Assembly: GCA_905235855.1 (NCBI GenBank)
Contig: CAJONE010000006.1
Span: forward strand, 1 to 53,808
Direction: 5' to 3'
From: an uncultured Bacteroidales bacterium
GTDB lineage: Bacteria > Bacteroidota > Bacteroidia > Bacteroidales > P3
DNA: 53,808 nt
Both the position numbers and the translations under genes were made by a program. A model generated the notes under the pieces. It was not told the origin of the DNA and searched no databases. It was given only the letters and a program-made list of their open reading frames with translations. Of this stretch, positions 38,671-47,900 are shown piece after piece (the stretch's first letter is position 1; every line of letters starts with the position of its first letter).

Positions 38671-39276
38671 TTAAAACAGACACACAGCGGATGCAGGGGC
38701 GCCAAAAGGCAGACTTAAGCCACAACTGACAAATGAACCATAGTTGGTTATTGCAGCACCTATCGAAACGCTAACCCAACTGAAGGCCTTACGATGACGA
38801 TTAACACGGGCCAGACGCAAACCGACCTCTGCGCCATAGCCATATCCGGCCACAAATCCGGCATAGGCCTGAAAGTCCACCCTATTTTGGATGTTTGAGA
38901 AACGGTAGACAATACCGGCAGACCCCCAATAGGCGTTGACACCATTCATAAATGTGCCATAGACACCCAATATATTCGGCACATAGCTTAAGTTAAGGCC
39001 AATAGCCCTATCTCGCCGACCATAAAGATATTTCACTTCAAGGAACCACGTTGAGAAGTCGTGTCCAAAATACTTCATCTGTTGCCTGCGCGACAAATTG
39101 CGCACCTGTTCCGTGGGAATGCTATCAGGAGCGGCTGCATCCTGTCTGGCTTGCTGAAGGACGTATGCAGAGTGTTGTATGCTATCCGCTTTCGTTGGAA
39201 CCGTCACACTGTCGGTTTGGGCATAAAGAGACACACCAAAGACAATGGCTATAAGAGCCGTAATAATTTTTTTCAT
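38671..39276 (-). CDS. Small outer-membrane beta-barrel protein
   Basis: 201 residues with a signal peptide (MKKIITALIAIVFGVSLYAQ), a charged linker to about 65, and then alternating hydrophobic strands rich in Gly/Tyr/Ala (VNAYWGSAGIVYRF, AYAGFVAGYGYGAEVGLRLA, FSWVSVSIGAAITNYGSF), ending in Phe as outer-membrane barrels often do. No named family. It ends 10 bp before rel and appears to be the first gene of the rel-mazG-yigZ-uvrD-dtd operon, an odd companion. Confidence 0.75.
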   Translation of the reverse strand: MKKIITALIAIVFGVSLYAQTDSVTVPTKADSIQHSAYVLQQARQDAAAPDSIPTEQVRNLSRRQQMKYFGHDFSTWFLEVKYLYGRRDRAIGLNLSYVPNILGVYGTFMNGVNAYWGSAGIVYRFSNIQNRVDFQAYAGFVAGYGYGAEVGLRLARVNRHRKAFSWVSVSIGAAITNYGSFVSCGLSLPFGAPASAVCLF

Positions 39277-39356
39277 ATTGTCTTGTTTTGAACTGTGTTA
39301 TATATAAGATGAGGAAAGACAATCGGAGCTAACATGGAGCCATGCTGCCAAACCGA

Positions 39357-40382
39357 TTACTCTTCCATGGGCGCGTCTTTCATGGCCTCACGCACTTTGC
39401 CCTCAAGCTCGACAGACAGCTCCTCATTATCTTTCAGCAATTGTTTCAAGGCCTCACGCCCCTGAGCCAACTTTGTTTCGCCATAGCTGAACCATGAGCC
39501 GCTTTTCTTGATGATGCCGTGTTCGACACCGAGGTCAATAATTTCGCCAATTTTAGAAATACCTTCACCAAACATCAGATCAAACTCGCAAACGCGGAAC
39601 GGAGGGGCCACTTTGTTTTTAACCACTTTCACTTTAACGCGGTTGCCTATATTACGGTCGCCGTCTTTGATAGCCTGCGTGCGGCGGATGTCGATGCGCA
39701 CCGAGGCGTAAAACTTCAACGCGTTGCCGCCCGTGGTGGTTTCTGGATTGCCGAACAATACGCCAAGTTTCTCACGCAACTGGTTGATGAAAATACAACA
39801 GCAGCCCGTCTTGCTTATCGTGGCCGTAAGTTTACGCATGGCCTGGCTCATCAGGCGGGCTTGCAAACCCATTTTGCTGTCGCCCATTTCGCCATCGATT
39901 TCAGCTTTTGGAGTGAGAGCAGCAACAGAGTCGATAACAATAATATCAATAGCGCCTGAACGGATTAGGTTGTCGGCAATTTCAAGAGCCTGCTCACCGT
40001 TGTCGGGCTGAGAGACTAAAAGATTTTCTATATCCACGCCAAGTTTTTTTGCATAGAAGCTGTCGAAAGCATGCTCGGCGTCAATAAAAGCCGCGATGCC
40101 ACCCTTTTTCTGGGCTTCGGCAATTACATGGATAGCCAATGTGGTTTTACCCGACGATTCAGGACCAAAGATTTCGATTACCCTTCCTTTGGGGAAGCCG
40201 CCCACGCCGAGAGCCGCATCCAAAGCGATACTTCCGGTCGGTATAACCTCAAGAGATTCGTCGGGGCGGTCACCCAACTTCATTATTGAACCTTTTCCAT
40301 AGCTTTTTTCAATCTTGTCAAGAGTGCTTTGCAAAATTTTGAGTTTTTCAAGTTTCAAAGCATCTACATCTTCTTTTGCCAT
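39357..40382 (-). CDS. recA: Recombinase RecA
   Basis: 341 residues. Walker A GPESSGKT (73-80), Walker [11 protein letters not shown], loop regions [15 protein letters not shown] and [28 protein letters not shown]. It forms filaments on single-stranded DNA for homologous recombination and SOS signalling. The C-terminus is acidic, as usual. Confidence 0.99.
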   Translation of the reverse strand: MAKEDVDALKLEKLKILQSTLDKIEKSYGKGSIMKLGDRPDESLEVIPTGSIALDAALGVGGFPKGRVIEIFGPESSGKTTLAIHVIAEAQKKGGIAAFIDAEHAFDSFYAKKLGVDIENLLVSQPDNGEQALEIADNLIRSGAIDIIVIDSVAALTPKAEIDGEMGDSKMGLQARLMSQAMRKLTATISKTGCCCIFINQLREKLGVLFGNPETTTGGNALKFYASVRIDIRRTQAIKDGDRNIGNRVKVKVVKNKVAPPFRVCEFDLMFGEGISKIGEIIDLGVEHGIIKKSGSWFSYGETKLAQGREALKQLLKDNEELSVELEGKVREAMKDAPMEE

Positions 40383-40436
40383 AATTTCAATGATTTATGT
40401 GATTATTTACGCTTGTTGACAGCCAATTTTAAACAA

Positions 40437-40444
40437 CAAATATA
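40437..40444 (-). promoter_or_regulatory. Probable -7 element for recA
   Basis: The minus strand reads TATATTTG about 55 nt upstream of the recA ATG; no clear -33 TTTG. I see no LexA-like palindrome nearby. Confidence 0.45.
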
Positions 40445-40511
40445 CAAATAAAATCCCACATGGTGTCTTGCTGACCTCGGCCATCGCATTTTCGGGCATT
40501 TTTGTAAAAAA

Positions 40512-40542
40512 AAAACGGCAACGTGTGACACGCTGCCGTTTT
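40512..40542 (-). terminator. Terminator after tsf
   Basis: AAAACGGCA-CGTGT pairs with ACACG-TGCCGTTTT, with single mismatched bases, followed on the minus strand by a long T-run (nine or more). It lies 18 bp past the tsf stop. Confidence 0.9.
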
Positions 40543-40559
40543 CATAATGGAATACATTT

Positions 40560-41549
40560 TTATGCACCGAGTTCGAGACGCTTGAAGCAGGTGCATTTCA
40601 AATCCTTGTCGGCATGGGCAATATAGTCCTTCACAGTCATTTTGCTTTCCATGATGCTTTCCTGAAAAAGAAGAGTGTTTTCCTGGAAGAACTTGTTGAG
40701 ACGCCCGTTGGCGATGTTGTGGATCATCTTGTCGTCGAGCGATGCGGCCTTTTTTTCAGCCTCTTCCATTTTTATTTTGCGAGCTTGTTCGGCCTGTTCC
40801 TCAGTAATCCAACCCTTGGCCATATTGGAGTTGATGTGTTCGTCGCTGTCAACGTGAGCGGGGTTAATGCCAGCCTTTTTGAGAGCAGCGTCGACGGCCT
40901 TGGCGACAAGTTCCTCTTTGGTTTTCTCGACAGCGACCTTAAGCTCGTTGTCCTTTGTGGCCTGCGGTATGCTGTCTGGATCGACAGCGAGGGGGCGCAT
41001 AGCGACCACCTGCATAGCAATGCCATGACCGACCTCGTCGAAACCATCCTTATTCATACCCACTATGGCAGCCATGCGGTTGCCAGGGTGAACATAAGCA
41101 TACACCTTTGCAGCCTCAACAGTTTCGTAGTGAGCCAACTCGATTTTTTCGCCGATTTTAGCGATTTGATCGGTGATAAGGTCAGCCACGGCACGACCGT
41201 CGATCAGCATAGCCATAACCTCATCCTTTGTTTTGAGGTTCTTGGCCATTGCATTGTCGATTATAGATGTGGTGAAATCGACGAATCCGGCGTTAGTCGC
41301 CACGAAATCGGTCTCACAGCTCACCATAATGACAGCACCGAAAGAGCCGTTGCTCTTGGCGAGTACGCAGCCCTCGTTGGCATCGCGGTCGGCACGTTTG
41401 GCGGCCATTTTTTGACCTTTTTGGCGAAGGTAGTCGATAGCTTTGTCGAAATCGCCATCACACTCGACCAGAGCCTTTTTGCAGTCCATCATACCTACAC
41501 CGGTGATGGCACGGAGATCCTGTACTTGTTTTGCAGTAATATTTGCCAT
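40560..41549 (-). CDS. tsf: Elongation factor Ts
   Basis: 329 residues. N-terminal UBA-like helix (VQDLRAITGVGMMDCKKAL), the Ts core with VSCETDFVATN, and a C-terminal module. It exchanges GDP on EF-Tu. It is downstream of rpsB, but a strong terminator-like hairpin lies between them. Confidence 0.98.
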   Translation of the reverse strand: MANITAKQVQDLRAITGVGMMDCKKALVECDGDFDKAIDYLRQKGQKMAAKRADRDANEGCVLAKSNGSFGAVIMVSCETDFVATNAGFVDFTTSIIDNAMAKNLKTKDEVMAMLIDGRAVADLITDQIAKIGEKIELAHYETVEAAKVYAYVHPGNRMAAIVGMNKDGFDEVGHGIAMQVVAMRPLAVDPDSIPQATKDNELKVAVEKTKEELVAKAVDAALKKAGINPAHVDSDEHINSNMAKGWITEEQAEQARKIKMEEAEKKAASLDDKMIHNIANGRLNKFFQENTLLFQESIMESKMTVKDYIAHADKDLKCTCFKRLELGA

Positions 41550-41578
41550 AATTGAAAGTCTTTTTATTTATTTGAAAA

Positions 41579-41608
41579 AACCGATTGGCACAATTCTGCC
41601 AATCGGTT
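41579..41608 (-). terminator. Terminator/attenuator between rpsB and tsf
   Basis: A perfect 12-bp stem AACCGATTGGCA / TGCCAATCGGTT with a 6-nt loop, then six T on the minus strand. As an intrinsic terminator it would uncouple tsf from rpsB at least in part. Confidence 0.85.
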
Positions 41609-41628
41609 GATGTGAAATTACAGTTGAA

Positions 41629-42483
41629 TTATTCCTCGTCCTTTTTTTCGGCAGGTTGTTCGGACGCCTCGGCCTTAGGAGACTCGGTATCGGCCTTAGG
41701 TGTGCGGTTTCTGCGCGGACGCGTGGTCTTTGCGGGTGCTTCGGCGGCAGACTCCTCGTTGGCATCCTTTTCATCCTTGACAGACTCCTTGTCCATCATG
41801 CGTTCGTTCAAACCTTCCTGAATGGCTTCGACCATGTGTTTCAGAATGGCCGCAATTGACTTGGAGGCGTCGTCGTTGGCAGGGATAGGATAGTCGATAA
41901 GTTCGGGGTTGCAGTTGGTATCGACGAGAGCGAAAGTCGGGATATTGAGGCGACGGGCCTCGGCTACGGCAATATGCTCTTTCTGGATATCAATCACGAA
42001 AAGGGCACTCGGCAGACGGGTAAGGTCGGCGATACTTCCCAAGTTCTTGTCGAGTTTAGCACGTTCACGCTGCACTTGAAGGCGCTCACGTTTGGAGATG
42101 CTATTGAACACCTTGTCTTTCATCATCTGGTCGAGGTTGTTCATCTTTTTGATAGCCTTGCGGATAGTCTCGAAGTTGGTGAGCATACCGCCAGGCCAAC
42201 GCTCGGTGACAAAGGGCATATCGACGGTTTTCACCATCTCGGAAACAACGTCTTTAGCCTGTTTCTTTGTAGCCACAAAAAGGATTTTCTTGCCAGATTT
42301 TGCGATCTGTTTGAGAGCATTTGCGGCTTCATCGGCCTTGACAATGGTCTTTTGCAGGTCAATCACATGGATACCGTTGTGCTCCTTGAAAATGTAGGGA
42401 GCCATTTTGGGGTTCCATTTGCGCTTGAGGTGACCGAAGTGGCAACCGGCCTCAAGCAGTTCTTCGAATTTCAGTTCTGTCAT
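41629..42483 (-). CDS. rpsB: 30S ribosomal protein S2
   Basis: 284 residues. The S2 core (LLEAGCHFGHLKRKWNPKM, FVTERWPGGMLTNF, PTFALVDTNCNPELIDYPIPAND) is followed by a Lys/Glu/Ala-rich tail of about 55 residues containing TTRPRRNRTPK, a length typical of Bacteroidota. It starts 180 bp downstream of rpsI. Confidence 0.98.
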   Translation of the reverse strand: MTELKFEELLEAGCHFGHLKRKWNPKMAPYIFKEHNGIHVIDLQKTIVKADEAANALKQIAKSGKKILFVATKKQAKDVVSEMVKTVDMPFVTERWPGGMLTNFETIRKAIKKMNNLDQMMKDKVFNSISKRERLQVQRERAKLDKNLGSIADLTRLPSALFVIDIQKEHIAVAEARRLNIPTFALVDTNCNPELIDYPIPANDDASKSIAAILKHMVEAIQEGLNERMMDKESVKDEKDANEESAAEAPAKTTRPRRNRTPKADTESPKAEASEQPAEKKDEE

Positions 42484-42542
42484 TTTGTTATAATTTGTTT
42501 ACATTCCTAAAAACCAATCGCAGAGTAGTCCTTCCATGTGGA

Positions 42543-42623
42543 GCGGAGAGAAACCGCAAGATGAATTTAATGGATTGTCCGATTTGTCCGCTAACGCGGG
42601 AGAAAGCAGGAGAGCAACCGGAC
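42543..42623 (-). ncRNA. Structured leader of rpsB, possible autoregulatory RNA
   Basis: In the 180-nt rpsI-rpsB gap the minus strand can form three helices: GTCCGGTT/AATCGGAC (42616-42623 with 42577-42584), enclosing CCGC-gtta-GCGG (42588-42599), then GCGG-7nt-CCGC (42543-42557). Ribosomal protein S2 leaders exist in other bacteria; I cannot match this one to a named family. Confidence 0.4.
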
Positions 42624-42663
42624 GGAGCGTCTCGGCGATTTGGATACTAAACTTGCGAATTTG

Positions 42664-43053
42664 TTAACGCTTGCTGAACTGGAAGCGCTTACGGGCTTTG
42701 GGCTGGCCGGGTTTCTTACGTTCGACCATACGGGGGTCGCGCATGAGGAAGCCTTCCTTTTTCAGTGCAGGACGATCCTCGATGTTGTTCTCACAGAGAG
42801 CGCGGGCGATAGCCATACGCAAAGCTTGAGCCTGACCGGTAATTCCACCGCCATCGAGGTTAGCCTTGATGTCCCATTTGCCTTCGGCGTTGGCCACCAT
42901 AAGGGGCTGGTTGACGATGTACTGAAGCGGGCCAGTGGTGAAATACTCTTTATAGTCGCGTCCGTTGACCTTGATATCGCCGTTACCGGGTTTCATATAA
43001 ATGCGAGCCACGGCGGTTTTTCTTCTACCTATTGTATTGATAACTTCTGCCAT
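42664..43053 (-). CDS. rpsI: 30S ribosomal protein S9
   Basis: 129 residues with TIGRRKTAVARIYMKPG at the start, GQAQALRMAIARAL in the middle and the basic C-terminal tail KARKRFQFSKR that reaches the P-site tRNA. It starts 5 nt after rplM. Confidence 0.98.
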   Translation of the reverse strand: MAEVINTIGRRKTAVARIYMKPGNGDIKVNGRDYKEYFTTGPLQYIVNQPLMVANAEGKWDIKANLDGGGITGQAQALRMAIARALCENNIEDRPALKKEGFLMRDPRMVERKKPGQPKARKRFQFSKR

Positions 43054-43058
43054 AATGC

Positions 43059-43514
43059 TTATCTGATGTCGTTAATGTTGATGACTTTAGGATTCTGGCC
43101 CTGGTGGGGATGCTCGGAACCTGCATAGATATAGAGGTTACGGTAAAGCGCGTCGCCAAGACGGTTTTTGGGGAGCATGCCGCGGATAGCGTGTTCGAGG
43201 ACGCGTTCCGGGTGGGTAGCCAAGATCTTAGCGGGCGTGGTTTCGCGCTGACCGCCCGGATAACCAGTGTAGCGCTGATAGATCTTATCGGTCATCTTTT
43301 TACCCGTGAAGACGATTTTCTCGGCGTTGATAATTATCACATTGTCACCACAGTCCACATGAGGTGTAAAGCAAGGTTTGGTCTTGCCTCTCAAAATGTT
43401 GGCGACTCTTGTAGCCAAACGGCCAACCGTCTGGTTCTCGGCATCGACAAGAACCCACTCCTTTGCGACGGTGTTCTTGTTTGCAGAGATTGTCTTGTAG
43501 CTTAATGTACTCAT
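43059..43514 (-). CDS. rplM: 50S ribosomal protein L13
   Basis: 151 residues with WVLVDAENQTVGRLATRVA, GDNVIIINAEKIVFTGKK and the signature LEHAIRGMLPKNRLG. It heads the rplM-rpsI pair and has a long structured leader. Confidence 0.98.
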   Translation of the reverse strand: MSTLSYKTISANKNTVAKEWVLVDAENQTVGRLATRVANILRGKTKPCFTPHVDCGDNVIIINAEKIVFTGKKMTDKIYQRYTGYPGGQRETTPAKILATHPERVLEHAIRGMLPKNRLGDALYRNLYIYAGSEHPHQGQNPKVININDIR

Positions 43515-43549
43515 TGTTCTTTTTTGTGTTTCTTTAGCTTAACATATTG

Positions 43550-43687
43550 CTGCGGACATATATTCGCAGATTGTTTTGTCATAACGTGTTGCGATGTACC
43601 AGACACGAGGACGGACTCCCGCGTGAGCATTCGCAACACTCAACGGATCAGTGCTTTGAACGGGTAAATCAAGCCTCTTTCCGTTGA
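43550..43687 (-). ncRNA. Structured leader of rplM-rpsI, candidate ribosomal-protein regulatory RNA
   Basis: The predicted transcript start (near 43692) gives about 178 nt before the ATG. In order it forms P1 TCAACGGA/TCCGTTGA (43680-43687 with 43640-43647), P2 GTGTTGCGA/TCGCAACAC (43631-43639 with 43586-43594) enclosing an inner CACGCGG/CCTCGTG stem with one mismatch, and P3 CTGCG/CGCAG (43565-43569 with 43550-43554). All are perfect or near-perfect complements, far beyond expectation for a 5' UTR. L13 leader RNAs are known in Firmicutes; equivalence here is inference. Confidence 0.6.
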
Positions 43688-43698
43688 TTATGAGTTTG

Positions 43699-43729
43699 CA
43701 AAGTTACAAAAAGTTTTCTATCTGACAAA
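43699..43729 (-). promoter_or_regulatory. Promoter of rplM-rpsI
   Basis: Minus-strand TTTG (43726-43729), 19 bp, TAACTTTG (43699-43706): full consensus. The 180 bp between this and prmC show nothing beyond a short GC palindrome (GGGCGACGCCC, 43799-43809). Confidence 0.85.
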
Positions 43730-43911
43730 CTAAATTGTTAATTTCTTTATTAAGAACAAGAATATAAGAAGTTACAAGTTGAAAAAGTTGCGATAACAGG
43801 GCGACGCCCCGCATGCAGATTTAAAGGATACATTCTATTACAAAAGGGCATGCACAGTATTTCCCGCGACTGTCTTGTGGAGACGCGTGAGGGTAAAGGC
43901 AGTTGCAGAGT

Positions 43912-44823
43912 TTAGCGTGAGGAGGCTTTCAAAGATGCAGTTACAAACCGTTCTTTCATACGGAAATCCTTGTGCAGAACGGCATCGAACCCTTGAGTAT
44001 CAAGCAGGTTAAGGACGGATTGGCCAAAGCGTTCGTTGATTTCGACTGCAAGCAAACCAGTGGCAGAGATGTTATGCAGAGCGAAGGATGCAATATGCCT
44101 GTAGAAGAGCATCGGGTCGCTGTCTGGCACAAAAAGAGCCAGATGAGGCTCATAATCAAGCACATTACGGTTAATTGACGATTTTTCGGACTCGGTGACA
44201 TAAGGAGGGTTGCAAACGATTAAATCCCAACCGTTGTCGGGAGGTTCAAGTCCGCAGTAGGGATTGTTTCTATCGAAACAAAGCACATCATCCTGCACAA
44301 ACATCACCTCCACATTATTTGATGTGGCATTTGTCCGAGCGGTTTTCAAAGCGTCAGAAGAGATGTCGACCGCCGTGACACTGCATTGCGGAAATTTTTT
44401 TTTCAGGGAGATAGCGATACATCCACTTCCAGTGCAGAGGTCGAGCGCGCAGCGCATAGGCCCTGTGTACATAGATGTCAAACTGCATACCATTTCCTCG
44501 GTCTCTGAACGCGGGATAAGGACATTCTTGTTCACCACGATACGACAACCGCAGAAATCGGTATATCCGACAATATGCTGTATAGGTCTATATTGTTTCA
44601 AGTCGTCCAGTGCCCAGTGAAACCTCAGCAGATCGGACTGGTTGACAGTTTCATTACGATGAAGCAAGAGAGCCACCTTGTTCCAGCCCAGAAACGCCTC
44701 ACAAAGGAGTCCGAAGAATGTTCTGATTTCCTGCTCCGGATATAATGGCTTCAGCACATTGAGAAAACAGTTTTCGATATCCACCACCCTATTGGTGGGA
44801 AATATTAGATTTGAGGTGTTCAT
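43912..44823 (-). CDS. prmC: Release-factor glutamine methyltransferase
   Basis: 303 residues from MNTSNLIF; a longer frame to 44931 would cross its own promoter. The SAM-binding motif ALDLCTGSGCIAISL and the catalytic NPPY in VCNPPYVTESE are intact. It methylates the Gln of the GGQ motif in RF1 and RF2. A consensus promoter lies just upstream. Confidence 0.95.
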   Translation of the reverse strand: MNTSNLIFPTNRVVDIENCFLNVLKPLYPEQEIRTFFGLLCEAFLGWNKVALLLHRNETVNQSDLLRFHWALDDLKQYRPIQHIVGYTDFCGCRIVVNKNVLIPRSETEEMVCSLTSMYTGPMRCALDLCTGSGCIAISLKKKFPQCSVTAVDISSDALKTARTNATSNNVEVMFVQDDVLCFDRNNPYCGLEPPDNGWDLIVCNPPYVTESEKSSINRNVLDYEPHLALFVPDSDPMLFYRHIASFALHNISATGLLAVEINERFGQSVLNLLDTQGFDAVLHKDFRMKERFVTASLKASSR

Positions 44824-44843
44824 TTGAGTTGCAGATAGAGATG

Positions 44844-44874
44844 CAAAAGTACGTATAAATATTGTGAGGTCAAA
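44844..44874 (-). promoter_or_regulatory. Promoter of prmC
   Basis: Minus-strand TTTG (44871-44874), 19 bp, TACTTTTG (44844-44851). The leader is only about 15 nt, which fixes the prmC start at 44823. Confidence 0.8.
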
Positions 44875-44915
44875 AGTGCCATTCTCATAATTATGCAAAA
44901 TGCGCCACACAAAAA

Positions 44916-44948
44916 CAGGGTGGGAAAACACGTGGCCTTCCCACCCTG
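44916..44948 (-). terminator. Terminator after the 1534-residue adhesin gene
   Basis: CAGGGTGGGAA (44916-44926) pairs with TTCCCACCCTG (44938-44948), followed by TTTTTG on the minus strand, 29 bp past the stop. Confidence 0.85.
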
Positions 44949-44976
44949 CCAGCCTATAAATAAAGAGAACCGCAGA

Positions 44977-47900
44977 TTACTTCACTACAAGTTTGCGAAC
45001 TGTGGAGAAGTTGTCGCCATAAATTCGGACAAAGTAGGTTCCAGAGGCGAGATGCGAGACATTGAGGAGAGCAGTGCCGTTGACCATGGAAGTTGAGAGC
45101 AACGTGCGGCCACTCATGTCAATGACATTCAGACTGGCACTGCCAGTGAGTCCATTGACGCAAACCGTAGTCCGGTTAGTGGCGGGATTGGGGTAGAGAG
45201 ACACAGAGAAGTCTGCGGCTGACAAATCGTCAATAGCGTTACCATCGGCGGTGTAAAAAGTCAAAGCATCGGTCCAATCTGTGTATTGGCCGTCACACTT
45301 GGCACGTACCTTGACATTATATGTGCTGGCAGGCGCGAGGCCATCGATAGTGCAGCTATTGGTATACACAGTACGCTGGATGGGCATGTCGCCGCCGGAC
45401 ACCAAGACATCGTACTCGGAAGCGTAACCGATCCATGAAACGGTGACAGACGTTGCTGTGGTGGATGTCTGAACGTTGACTGGGACATCACATTCAGGTT
45501 GTGGCGTAGAGAAGCTGACGGCGACGCTCCAGTCGCTGGTGAGACCGTTGTCGCAAATGGCGCGCACCTGAACAGAATAATCGGTCTCTGGCGAAAGAGT
45601 CTGGAAAGTGTAAGAGTCGGCAGAGACGGTTTGAGTGATTGGCTGCGCACCGCCGGAGACCTGCACTTCATACTGCGCAGCGGAACCTATCCAAGAAACA
45701 GTTACTGTATTGGCAGTAAGATTGGAAACAGTTACGTTGGACGGCACGTTGCAAACTGGGATTTCCGGGATATCGGCAGACAGCGACAGAGAATCGATTC
45801 CAATGCCGTGACCCCACTCGGCGTAGCCGTGGAAGGCAATCTGGAAAGTAGAACTTACCTCAGGGAGAACGATAGTTTCGGACTGCCAATCCGCTATGGA
45901 AGAGGTGTAGTAGGCAAGCTGATGCCACTCATCGGACGGGCTGAGGCGATATTCGACACTCAAAGCATCCTGGTCGTCGTAATAGTCTTCCTGAACGTGG
46001 ACGAACCTCAACGTAACATTTTCGAGATTGGACAAGTCGAAAAGTGGGCTGATGAGCCGTGTTTCCATATCATAAGAATCGGATGTCAAGCTTACATAGC
46101 TATTGCCCTCGTAGGCATTGTAATAGTAGTTGGAAGTAGTCCACTCGAGAGAGCCCTGGATTTGCTGTTGAGACCAGCAACCCAAACCATCCTCAAAGCC
46201 CTCGAAATAAGGCAACGCATCGGCAGACAAAACACTACAGAGAGTACGGAATGAACCAGATAGGGCTTCGCTGGTGTCGTTTTCGGAACAAATGGCGCGA
46301 ACCTCGAACTGGTATAGAGAGGAAGCGTCAAGACCGTTGAGCGTCACAGAGGGCGTTGTGGAAGATGCGAGCTGCCATTCACCATCGGCTGTGCGATAAG
46401 AGATTTGGAAATCCTGAGCATCGTGAGACCACGAAATAACTGCGGAAGATGCAGTGACCTCGTCTACAGAGAGGTTGGTAGGCCGGAAGCAGGTAGGTGG
46501 AACGGAAACATAGAGTTCATCGAGCCAATAGTAGTAATTCGAGTAAGTGGATATCTGTTTGAACAGTATGCAACCACTTTGCAGTTGGTCAGGGTTAGGG
46601 ACAATAAGTTCGTAGTTATGGAAGGAATAATCGGATGGCACTATCGTATCGACCCAAAGGGCATTTGCGATATCGCCGGGCGACGCGGCGATGCCGATGG
46701 CCATAGAACCGGAGACATCGTCCTCGGACATAAGATCGAAGTGAACATAAACGTCGTCGCCGTTGAAATTGATTATCGGAGAAGCAACCAAGGCGGGACC
46801 CTGCAGATGCAAGCTTTGGGTGCCGACGGAGACATTAGACGCATAATCGTCGACAAAGTTGCTTGTTTCGGAGATATTGCTCCAGCATTGAGGGAAGACA
46901 TCGGGGACATATTCCTCGAAACCATCGTGGAACGGCATATCCTTTGCATCACAGTCGGTGAAGGCGGCAACTGTGGCAAAAGAGGGGTTATCGCCACAGA
47001 TGGCGGCAACACGGAATCGGTAGCTCGTGGCGGATTCGAGTCCGGTGACGATGCAGGCGGGAGTGGCAAGATTGTTGCTGAATACGGTCCAAACGGAGTC
47101 GGCAGAAGGTTTGTATTCGACAGACCAGCTTGTTTCGTCGCCGAGAGGCGTCCACACCAAAGAGACCTCATGCGTTGCAACATCGTTGACCAAGACAATG
47201 GGAGCCGGGCAAGAGGGATCACACGTCACATCAAAACGGATGTCGGGAGCATAGGAAGAGGCATTACCGGTCGGCGGAGTAATGGGGTCAAAGTTGGTAT
47301 CGTCGTCGTAAGAAGTGCGACTTGTCCCTGAATGGGCAGTAAAATAGTAATACTGATAAGATCCGGTGTTGTCGTCCATAGCGATTACAAGGTCTTTGCC
47401 CTGCTGGTGGACAAAGGGTTGCGAGAACGGAATAGAGCACCAACCATTACCGAGATTCCAGGAATAGCCGGCCACTACGCGAGTGAAGAGCGAAATGTCG
47501 ATAAAGCCATCGGCGAGCGAGGCATTTTCGATATCGGCGATATAGACATCAACCGTACGCGTTGTTGTGCCAGATGAGGCAAAATTGTAGGATATGCCAC
47601 GAATGGTGTCAATATTGCCGACCTCATCGGACGGATAAATCGACTGGGTGTAAGAGTAGTTGTAGTTGGTGTTGGTAGGTAAAGAGCCGCTCGAAGCGGA
47701 TCCGTTGCCAATCTCACTGCATGCGACCGTTGAAACATTTAGCGAGACAACGTCCGCAGTATCATCGGAACAGATATTGCGCAAACGGACGTTGTAGGAA
47801 TAACCTGGTTGAAGACCCGTGAGAACGATGTTTGAACCCGTCACAACAGAGTCGACATATTCGGTAGCATCGGAAGCCTTATAGCTTACGATCACGGAAG

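Noticed and set aside
39319..39356. Terminator after recA (AATCGG...CCGATT with inner ATGGAGCCAT)
   Set aside because: The outer stem is only 6 bp with a large loop and there is no proper T-run; too weak to list.
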